Shown here in pieces: positions 1 through 10,700 of a DNA stretch of 64,000 bases. Numbering within the stretch: position 1 is the stretch's first letter; each line of letters opens with the position of its first letter. Below the pieces are notes generated by a model. The model saw only the letters and a program-made list of their open reading frames with translations, was not told where the DNA came from and did not search any database. The position numbers and the translations under genes are program-made. Origin of the DNA: Phoronis australis (lineage: Eukaryota > Phoronida > Phoronidae); the NCBI GenBank assembly GCA_002633005.1, contig NMRA01000027.1, positions 347,265 through 411,264 on the forward strand, written 5' to 3'.

Positions 1-599
1 CAATGAGAGGCTTTCCTCTTTGTCTGTTTAAGAGGGAGGGGGTGGTTAAGACTGAGGTGTGCATTGAGAGACTTGTTTGTCTGAGAGAGATTTGGCTGCT
101 TTGTCAAATGCATGAGCCGTGATTGACACCTGCTGCCACCTGAGTTGCTACTCAGTTGTGTGTTGAGGCTTTTGCTCTTCACAGCTCGTGATACGGAAAC
201 ACATATTTGACTAGAGGTGAACTTAATGTCAGTTCCCCACCTTGATGAAAAGGCAACTGGGCTGGGATTCACACATACATTAATTGTGTCGTAGGACATC
301 ATTTGATCTATGGCAGAAAGTAAAATGAAGGTCTTTCACACGTCACATAAAAGGACCAAAGTGAACTGAAGGTTTAATCAGTTGAAGTGTTTGTGTAATT
401 TATGCAATTTTGCATTTGAGTGCTGCATCATTGTGCAGTTTAATCCACTGTTGGATGATAGTCATGGAATATCCTTGTGCGGTTTAATCCACTCTCTCAC
501 CTAAGTCATAGACATCAGTAAACACATGAGAGTCAATTTGCATTGATTAGAATTTACCACTGGTATTTTCGAGTTTATTTCCTTATTCTAAACCCAGTA

Positions 600-1563
600 C
601 AGTGGCGGATCTAGGATATCACAAGGGGGGGGCCCAACATTTTGTCCGGCAGCAAACATTTGTGCAAACTGAACAATTGTAGATTCGCATAGCACCGAAT
701 GGGAGGTCGGCCCAGGAAAAATTTTTTTGCCTCTAAAAATCAAGCATTTTCTTTGATTCCTGAAGTATTATCCAAGAAAAAAGGTAAAAAAAAAGAACGT
801 GTCAAACAGGAAAAACTGCAAGTACAAAGACTCGAACTCACGACCTGGTGGTTAGAGCGCGCGTGCGTTACCACTACACCACCATGATCTAACTACTAAT
901 AGCTTACTAAAAGAGCTACTTATTTATGGTCCACAGCGTTTGCACGCGAAACCTACTTCTTTTTGTAATGCTTATTACACGTTTTATATTTTGTGCCATC
1001 AATTCTTAACAAATTTGTCGTATTTGAAATAGTCTTCAAATGCCCAAAAGACCGAATCCATTTTTCGTGTTGGCAATAATGACGGGATTGCTTTGGAAGG
1101 TAAGGTTTGTCAGAGAGAGTATTGCGAGTTTCTGAGTGATTCACTAAAGCTTCGATTAAAATTCACATCTTGCCAGCAGCTTCTGTTTTTTCATCGTCAC
1201 TCAGATTCCATTTTCTTTAAAAAATGAAGTAAATTTTCTTCATTGCACAGTGGAGCAGACTACGGAAACGGAGTCGTAGTGCGCAGCGCCACTGCCGGTC
1301 GCCTTGGATATCGCGGGAGAGCCTATACTTAGCCATAGTTCCGTTACGAATGGGCCGTGTTCCGAATTTGACACTGGAAATTGGATTTGAGCCCCCCCAA
1401 TACTAAAACTGCACACATTTAATTTTTTTTCATCTGTATAATTTTAATTACCGGGGTTGATTAATAAACTCACCATTTCCCTAAGCTCTTACTGTTATAT
1501 TTTTTGCGGCAGCCAAGGGGGGGCCCGGGCCCCCTGGGCCCCCCTCCCCTAAATCGGCCTATG
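600..1563. mobile_element. 964-bp non-autonomous hAT-like element inserted at a splice acceptor
   Basis: The left end CAGTGGCGGATCTAGG and the right end (read inverted) CATAGGCCGATTTAGG form imperfect terminal inverted repeats, each followed inward by a G/C-run block (GGGGGGGGCCC and GGGGGGCCC). It is flanked by a 5-bp direct repeat CAGTA (595-599 and 1564-1568). There is no transposase frame. CAG-starting ends suggest the hAT superfamily; a 5-bp duplication is known for the group Repbase calls hAT5, but this class call is tentative. It carries an antisense tRNA-like segment. Confidence 0.7.
822..889 (-). other. tRNA-like pseudogene inside the 964-bp element
   Basis: On the minus strand the segment reads like a degraded tRNA: an A-box-like TGGTGTAGTGGTAACGC (881-865) and a B-box-like GGTCGTGAGTTCGAGTC (845-829), spaced as in a tRNA. 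The anticodon stem does not pair well, so it is not a functional tRNA. It resembles a tRNA-derived SINE head or captured tRNA, possibly with a relic pol III promoter. Confidence 0.5.
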
Positions 1564-1566
1564 CAG

Positions 1567-1716
1567 TAACATAGTTGACACTACGTTGTTGATACTTGAA
1601 GGTTTGTCCAAGGAGGTGGTGAAGCAATTTGAGCAAGGCTTTCCACCAAACTGGGAAAGGCGTCTGCAACGATTCTTTCACGACCACTTTGAGAGGATGA
1701 AACTCAAGTCACAGAC
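1567..1716 (+). CDS. MIS18BP1: MIS18BP1 exon: end of SANTA domain
   Basis: This open segment encodes ...TTLLILEG, LSKEVVKQFEQ, GFPPNWERRLQRFF and HDHFERMKLKSQ. LEG followed by a helix and then GFPxNW is the signature end of SANTA domains (SANT-associated, found in MIS18BP1/KNL2). The acceptor is CTATGCAG|TA and the donor AC|GTAAGT; the exon enters in phase 2 and leaves in phase 2. The acceptor CAG belongs to the target-site duplication of a transposon that ends three bases earlier, so the pyrimidine tract used by this exon is transposon sequence. Confidence 0.85.
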
Positions 1717-4700
1717 GTAAGTTGGTCAGCTTCGTTGTACACATGTTACCGTAAATGTGAGAGTGCTATCCCGAAATTAAGACTTCACCAAGTATTGAGT
1801 TGGATGCATGTGCTCTTTGTTTAAATGTGATTTGTGGATGAGCACTACTTAGATTCACACTGACACATTGTTCCAATATATCTGTTATCTTCAATCAGGG
1901 CTCCCCTTTGTTTTGTAGTAGGATACAGTTGTGTTACATTTGTTGTAGGATACAATTGTGTTACATTTGTTGTAGGATACAGTTGTGTTACATTTGTTGT
2001 AGGACACAATTGTGTTACATTTGTTGTAGGACACAATTGTGTTACATTTGTTGTAGGACACAATTGTGTTACATTTCTTGTAGGACACAATTGTGTTACA
2101 TTTCTTGTAGGACACAATTGTGTTACATTTGTTGTAGGACACAATTGTGTTACATTTGTTGTAGGATACAATTGTGTTACATTTGTTGTAGGATACAGTT
2201 GTGTTACATTTGTTGTAGGATACAGTTGTGTTACATTTGTTGTAGGACACAATTGTGTTACATTTGTTGTAGGACACAATTGTGTTACATTTCTTGTAGG
2301 ACACAATTGTGTTACATTTCTTGTAGGACACAATTGTGTTACATTTGTTGTAGGATACAATTGTGTTACATTTGTTGTAGGATACAATTGTGTTACATTT
2401 GTTGTAGGATACAGTTGTGTTACATNTTGTAGGATACAATTGTGTTACATGTGTTGTAGGATACAATTGTGTTACATTTGTTGTAGGATACAATTGTGTT
2501 ACATTTGTTGTAGGATACAATTGTGTTACATTTGTTGAAGGATAAAATTGTGTTACATTTGTTGTAGGATACAATTGTGTTACATTTGTTGTAGGATACA
2601 ATTATGTTACATTTGAACATGAAGTAATTCAGATTTCATCTCAAAGGCGGCTGTTGTTTTTCAAATACATTGTGGAAGTATTCTCCAGACACCCACCATT
2701 CAATCATTCTGAACTTGAATCTCACCATCTAGAATTGATGAGGCTGTCACAATATGCAAAAACTATGTCTGAGCTGTTTTTTTTTGTTTTGGTCGATTGT
2801 GAAAAGTTATCGCCACACACCATCGCACCTGGGTTTTTTTGGTTTTGATTACTTCTTTTTCCATTTTTAGGCTTGGGAATTTTGGCATGTCACATTTGAC
2901 AACATGCCCTTGTATTAAGTGTCGAGCATTGTTTAACAACATGCGCTTCTTTTGAGTGTCAAGGATTGATTGACAACATGCCCTTATATTGAGTGCCAAC
3001 CATTGTTTCACTCAGTCCCTGGATATAATTTTCGTTTATGAAAAATAACCTCTCCTGTGTCATGTCAATGGTGTGTTTGTTTTCCTCAGGGAAAAACAGC
3101 GTGCTGTGACAAAGAAGCATATACCAAGGACACGAAAGTCTCGGAAGTCCAGTCAATCGTCCATGAGTGAACCTGAAGCAGTGGGCAGAAAAAGTAAACA
3201 GTTGACTCGCCTTAAAGAAAACAGCATCTCTGCTGATAGCGGGGTACATATGGACGCCCCTTCAGACATTTTTGTCACCCCTGCGCCCCTGAGAAAAACT
3301 CACAGCTCGAAAACCCTTGGTGTAACAAACTATCACGATGCCTTCAGCGTGTCGGACAGCGAAGAGTCCAGTTCTGAATCTGTAGACTGGGCTGCCAAAA
3401 ACAAAATCAGCTATAAGTCACGTAGCAAAGACCAAACCAAGCTCGTTAACCAATCTGCTGATGCAGTACGAACACCTCGTCCATCCCATCGTGTCGGCAA
3501 ACGAGAGTTGAATGGCTTGTTGGAGGATGCCACGCCTAAAACTGTACAGAGAGGCAGCAAGTCTCTATCTGAGTGTAAGCATTTATTTCTAGTTAATGTC
3601 ATAGAAGTTCAACCCTGTGCGCTATTCCCTCATGAACTCTCATTCTAACTAACTGGGACCTTCACTCATGAGTACAGGTCTGTTTCCGTGCACTACTGTT
3701 TGTTCTTACCAATTTCCTTTCTAATGAACACACTTTGCATTCTTGTGTGTGTGCGTGTGTGTTTGTGTGCGTGTGGGTGGTATACCCCACGTGTCACATA
3801 TGCAGAGGCGTGTATTATACACATAGCCCACCTGTATGTGAGTTTATATCTGTCAGGCATAGACCTCGAGTTTTGTGTTGCTTATTTGTGCATCTAACTT
3901 TTGCAGAAAACTTGATTCAAAATTGAGGATTAAATGGAATGTAATGGCTGCATGCATTTCAATGCTTCTTGTTTCAAAGTCTTCAAGCAAAATTAGTCAA
4001 ACCGTATACCATGTGTAAAATATTTTCTCTGTGTGTTTTGTCTTGCAGCTGGCACGTACATAAAGTCTCTGCCCAAGACTGGCAGTGGTCGTTCTGTAAA
4101 GCCATCTCTGGCCTGGTGGAGTAATGAGCGGGTCGTGTTTAACTCCAGCACTGACCACGTGGACATAGTCAAGGGAACTGTTGACACAATCCAGGAAACT
4201 TCCAGGATTCTAGCTTTGAAGGGTATGAGCACAACATGCTTTGAACAGTGAATTTTGATGTTCTCTCGGTTCTGTTTTTACGTGTACAATGAATTTAATC
4301 AATTCTTGCTGTGAACCCTTGGTAAATCATTATGTGGTCTGTTGTAGTTACTATTTCCTGAAATTTCCTAGATTTTAAGTTCACGTTTCCTTGCAGTTTA
4401 TCATTTGCAAAAAATGCATCCCAGCACCAATGAAAAATGATCGACCAAAATGCTCTGAAAATAGTCTTATCGATCCTATTGTCTGAGACAGTTGTGCCAA
4501 AGTTGCTTCACCATGAGTCTGGTCAGTCGTTTACTGTTTTATCAGTGCTAATAGAATAGAATATAGCTAACTCAGTGAATAGTGTGGTGACCTATCAACC
4601 AAAAGGTCATAGGTTAAATCCCTGACTGTTGCAGTTACACGGTGCCATGGGGCAACTGACTTACGTTGATAACTTGGCTGTATACATGAGTAGGAACAAC

Positions 4701-7700
4701 TTGGCTGCGTACATGAGTAGGAGGTAAAAACCCCTGTGGACTAGCGTCCGGTTTGAAATAATTGAAAGAATCCTCATTAACATGTCTACAAAAATCATAG
4801 TTACCGGCTAGTGAAACAGGCCTGCTGTATCATGAAGGATTTGACTTCTTTTTTGCTTTAATTTCTTTTTAATATAACTTGTTTGTCTAGCTGGTAGCGC
4901 TCAATTGCAGGTGTGAAACGTTCTAAGAAGGCGCCCTCCAAGAAACCTCTCAAGACTGTGATTGTTCAAGACAGCTCGGATTCGGAGTTTGAAACCTTTG
5001 ACAAGAAATCGCCTGTGTCGTATGCGAAAAAGGGTAAAACTATATCTTTACTAGAGCTGCCTTTACAATTTACTGTAGTGTTGTGAATACTTTTGTATTG
5101 TTGTATGTACCCCAACCAGAAAACATTTTAATGTACAAATTGTTCGACGGAAAGTTATACTTGGCTAAAAAACGACACCTAGACCGTATTTTTCGTTGGT
5201 GTATTCTTGGTTATTATTTTGATGGAGGGTTACCAAGACGCCCCTGTATTTACAACTTGAGCCTTGTTTAGGCAGAGGGTTACCAAGACATAATCCCTGT
5301 ATTTAGTACTCGAGCCTTGCTTTGAAAGAGGGTCACCTAGACTCCACGTATTTACAATTTGGACCGTGTATTTACAACTGTTGTGTTGTTAACAGGGAAG
5401 CCTCGCCAACCCAGTGATATGGAGTATGCTAAAATTTTACCTGAAAACAAATCGGGAAAGCTGCGCAGACGTAAGCTCTCTGAAAAGTTCAATGACACCA
5501 GTAAGGAGGCTAAGTCGATCAAGGCAAAAGTAAGTTTTTGTTAGGATTTGAAGTCAAAATAGATAGTTGATTTTGATTGCATGAAGAAGTCTAAGGTGAT
5601 ATGAACCTTTGTAACATTTGTCAAAAGTAAATATTTATTTCTGTAACAAAATAATNNNNNNNNNNNNNNNNNNNNNNNNNNNNNNNNNNNNNNNNNNNNN
5701 NNNNNNNNNNNNNNNNNNNNNNNNNNNNNNNNNNNNNNNNNNNNNNNNNNNNNNNNNNNNNNNNNNNNNNNNNNNNNNNNNNNNNNNNNNNNNNNNNNNN
5801 NNNNNNNNNNNNNNNNNNNNNNNNNNNNNNNNNNNNNNNNNNNNNNNNNNNNNNNNNNNNNNNNNNNNNNNNNNNNNNNNNNNNNNNNNNNNNNNNNNNN
5901 NNNNNNNNNNNNNNNNNNNNNNNNNNNNNNNNNNNNNNNNNNNNNNNNNNNNNNNNNNNNNNNNNNNNNNNNNNNNNNNNNNNNNNNNNNNNNNNNNNNN
6001 NNNNNNNNNNNNNNNNNNNNNNNNNNNNNNNNNNNNNNNNNNNNNNNNNNNNNNNNNNNNNNNNNNNNNNNNNNNNNNNNNNNNNNNNNNNNNNNNNNNN
6101 NNNNNNNNNNNNNNNNNNNNNNNNNNNNNNNNNNNNNNNNNNNNNNNNNNNNNNNNNNNNNNNNNNNNNNNNNNNNNNNNNNNNNNNNNNNNNNNNNNNN
6201 NNNNNNNNNNNNNNNNNNNNNNNNNNNNNNNNNNNNNNNNNNNNNNNNNNNNNNNNNNNNNNNNNNNNNNNNNNNNNNNNNNNNNNNNNNNNNNNNNNNN
6301 NNNNNNNNNNNNNNNNNNNNNNNNNNNNNNNNNNNNNNNNNNNNNNNNNNNNNNNNNNNNNNNNNNNNNNNNNNNNNNNNNNNNNNNNNNNNNNNNNNNN
6401 NNNNNNNNNNNNNNNNNNNNNNNNNNNNNNNNNNNNNNNNNNNNNNNNNNNNNNNNNNNNNNNNNNNNNNNNNNNNNNNNNNNNNNNNNNNNNNNNNNNN
6501 NNNNNNNNNNNNNNNNNNNNNNNNNNNNNNNNNNNNNNNNNNNNNNNNNNNNNNNNNNNNNNNNNNNNNNNNNNNNNNNNNNNNNNNNTTTTTATGATAT
6601 TTCCGCATAAAAAAATCGGATTTGATATAAAATTTCCGCGGCAAATTCCTTTCTTACCGCGGCGTTGCAGACGACGTTCACCTCGAAAAGCGGAAGTTGC
6701 TCTTTATGTTTGGAGGAACGTAAATTGTCAACATTGCCGGGGCACCTGGGACAGCGTGGTGGGATTTTCAATGGCGTCTCGTGTTATTGTTAAGCGCGGC
6801 GACAAATACTACGGCTCTGCAGCCAAAAATGTGTGGGTTGGGAGTGGATGGGCGAGCTAAAAGGACGCAGACGCATGCTACTGATGGTGGTAACGTTTTT
6901 TTTTTTTAGTCCTCCCGAGTTTTGTCGGGGAAAGGTTCACATTGACCATTTCAAGGCTGGTTATCGGGCATGATTTGGGCCGTAAAAGTTTCAAAGTTTC
7001 CGCGTTTTTTGTCATTGGTCATTCCAAGCCCTGTTATGAGTTTAACGTCAAGGGGAGTGACGGAGATTTTCTGGACTATTGAGGGGAATATCAATTAACT
7101 TTTAAACAATATAACAAATTATTTTTTATTCGTCTCCAAAATTAGGACATTGAACGGGCCTCATGGGGTAAGCCAGTCAGAATTTACTTGTAGTATTCTG
7201 GTAATTTGTGTTTATGATGCAAAGCCTTTCTTCTAAACATTCACAAAATTGTGTTGATATTTACAAGCGAATTAGGATTGTGCGATCGAGTTTTTTCGTA
7301 GTAAACATGTTTAACGTCTTTTCGGCATGCGGCGTATCATGGAATACTGTAACTGCATTTAGGCAAAGTCTGCATTTTCTGTTTGTATCTGACTTTGTGC
7401 CTGCAATTTCAAAGTCAAATTTGATAAACACGGTATTTTCCGGCAGTTACCGTGTAATACAAAGTCTCGTGATCAGCCACAGCAAATACATTTATATGCG
7501 CTAACTGCGAAGCGATACCGAAGCTAGTTTACAGTGAAACAACACATGTAGTTGAGATAAAAGGTCATATATATTATGACAAACTAAACTACTACAGATA
7601 TCAGTAATTACAAATATTTAGGCCAATTGACAGCCGTTCCACAAGAGCACCAAAAGGTCGACTGTCATTTTACCAACTCAAGATTGAAAAAAAAATGTGT

Positions 7701-10700
7701 TCATGCATCCTGGTGAGATATGTTACAAAAGTTTATTTCAAAGTTTTTGGGTCATTGTTTTTTAAGTTGAAGCATCATTTTCTGTTCAGAGAGGTTCAGT
7801 AAGAAAAGAAGTTTTAAAGTGGTTTAAAAGAATGAGAAAGAAAAAATCATTATATGTTCAGAAGACATTTGCAATTTCAAAGTGGTTTCTGCTTACCTTA
7901 ATTAAATCATCAAAATTCAGTAAATTTTTTGCTTGGTTTTCAACTATTTTTGAGGTGCTCTTAGGGGCCAGTTTGCAGGGTGTTGGGGATTACATTTTCC
8001 ATCATTTTGCTGTCTGATTAAAAAAGTAATATTGGACTTTTTGTTTGTTTCGAAGCAACAGACATGGAAAGGATATACCATTGTAGGCTTTGCTATCCTT
8101 GACTACCGGCAGTCTGCGACTGTATCTCATAAACCTCATAAAGCGGCTTAATTATTTTTTCAAATGTATCTCCGTGGTTATGAAATCAATCTACATCAGT
8201 TTTTAGATGATTGACCTACTGCTGCCCCCCCTGGGGGCAGTTTCTATTAATTAGATTTATTAGGTGAAATTTTAAGAAATTTGGCCAGAATGTTTCTATC
8301 CAGGAAATAATGGTACATGCATGTTTTCAAATGATTTTAATCTACGCTGCCCCACCAGTGGCAGTTATAGCATTTTTTTGTTTACAGTGGGTAATACCCT
8401 GGGTCTGACTGGTGCTGTGTATTTACAGACTCTGAGGGTAATATCCTGGGTCTGACTAGTGCTGTGTGTTTACAGGGGGTAATAGCCTGGGTCTGACTCT
8501 TGCTGTGTGTTTACAGAGGGTAATACCCTGGGTCTGACTCTTGCTGTGTGTTTACAGAGGGTAATACCCTGGGTCTGACTAGTGCTGTGCGTTTACAGAG
8601 GGTAATAGCCTGGGTCTGACTCTTGCTGTGTGTTTACAGAGGGTAATACCCTGGGTCTGACTCTTGCTGTGCGTTTACAGAGGGTAATACCCTAGGTCTG
8701 ACTCTTGCTGTGTGTTTACAGAGGGTAATACCCTGGGTCTTACTCTTGCTGTGTGTTTACAGAGGGTAATACCCTAGGTCTGGCTCTTGCTGTGTGTTTA
8801 CAGAGGGTAATACCCTGGGTCTAACTGGTGCTGTAGGCACGATGAAGCGGAAGAGGCATTTACGACAGATGTTGGAGCTCCACAACCATGGCTGCGAAGA
8901 TGACATTGGTGACTCTACGCCATTCAGGAAGAGAAAGAAAGTCCAGGTAAAGCTTCTAGTCTGTTCAGATGATGGTCACAATTGCAAATATCCACAGTCA
9001 TGAGTGCCAAAAGCTGTCGACATGGAGAATTGATCTTGATGTTTTAATGGTAGACATGCTGCTTGCGAGCAGTGTTGGAATAAATGAGTGTTAAGGATAT
9101 CTCAACTATTGTTCTCAAAAATTGGCCGTTTTTCACAATATGTAACAGGTGTCTAGCAAAATACCTTGTCATCGTTGTGGGGGAACTTCAGATACGAAAA
9201 TATACCGTATGTAGCGATAACAAGATTTAGTGGAACCACCGTTAGTCGCGTGGAAACTTGTTTATTTCCTATCCAAGGTCAAAGGTTACATAGCTGACAC
9301 TCAAATCGAATCTCACGCTTGGCTTGTTTACTTCTCACAATTCACAGTCCTTTCATTTACCTAGTCGTCATAAGATTGAGTGAACGAGGTGTACATAGCA
9401 TGGAAGGATGCCACGGAAAGGCAAGCATAACGCACTTTAGATCCTGAGTGAGTTGCACATCTGTGTACATACGACTGTAGAAAACTTGATGACGAATGTG
9501 CATCATCTGGTGTATTACAAACACAGCTAGTTGTGAAAAAAGATAAATCCTCACCTAAATTCATTCATTTCACTGGTAATGTGACATTTTGCTGTTTCGA
9601 TCTTGTGCTCAAGGGGAGCTTTAACCTGGGTGAGCTTGGGAATATGTACTGTTGACCTATTTTATTAGGTCAAGAGATAAACTCCTCCCCTAACCAAGTT
9701 TCACTCAATTCATTGTCAACCGATTCAACAAAATTAGTGATAATTAAATTAATTAAGCACTGCCAATTCAGTTCACATTATGAGTGAATGTTCAAATAGC
9801 TAACAAGGTAATAACATGTGTAGGTTATGTTGCCCAAAGCAAGTTTTCACCAAATAATTAATCAGAAACCTTCAGATTTTACGACTCGTAATGTTTCCAG
9901 CTTTTTCTTGGCTTCGGCAAATCAACTTGATTTGAACTTGGGAACACGAGTCAGGGCTCGACGCTATTAAAATCGCCAGGTAGCATTTTGCGACCTAGCC
10001 AAAATCCCAGGTCGCATTTCCAAAATCTAGCTCGCATTCATAAATGCCAGGTCGCAAAATATTCCCGCAATTTTCCCTGCCAAAATTAATTTTTATATCA
10101 TCGATAACATGTTTAGATTTTGCTCTTACCTACATCGTTAAATACTCACAAATTTCAGATCGCAAAATTGAGTTCGTTCATGCAGGTACTTCATTACTGT
10201 TCTTCACGACTGCCATTGAAAGGCCCTAGAGTGCAAGGCAAGTTGCCGACGTGAAAGTGACGCGTGCATTCGAGTAGCTAAGTTTGCGATGTGAAAAGGG
10301 AGAAAATGCCCGTTGAAAAAGTATTTTACTAGGTCTGATCTGCTACTGGCTTTCATCAGAGTCATTAAAGATCCAAACTACTCAGAGTGCAAGTTCTCTC
10401 CACTTTTTGTTCGCAGCCCAAATTTTGCCACTTAACTCGATGTTTAAAAAACATTTGTCAAAAAAAATCTGTGAAACGATGCAGTAACCGAATGACCTAT
10501 TTGGATGCGCGGGAACAGTTCAGTGCGAATTTCACAACAACAATATGATACTTGTGCTGTTTACGTACTCAACAATTAGTTTTCCATGAAATCAATAGCC
10601 TCGAAATAATTTCTGACTCCCTCCGTGCGGGTTTCCATCGAGTAATGGTGAGTTTGCTCCTCAATACCTTCCAAGTACAGGAAAAATAGGTCAGTCACAA

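Noticed and set aside
822-889. Functional tRNA gene
   Set aside because: A- and B-box-like motifs exist, but the anticodon arm does not pair and the segment lies within a transposon.
1845-2620. Overlapping repetitive frames of 66-236 codons on both strands
   Set aside because: They are by-products of the 27-bp minisatellite, whose period is divisible by three; open in several frames at once and intronic.
5541-6644. Long frames across the assembly gap
   Set aside because: Almost entirely N, so no coding information.
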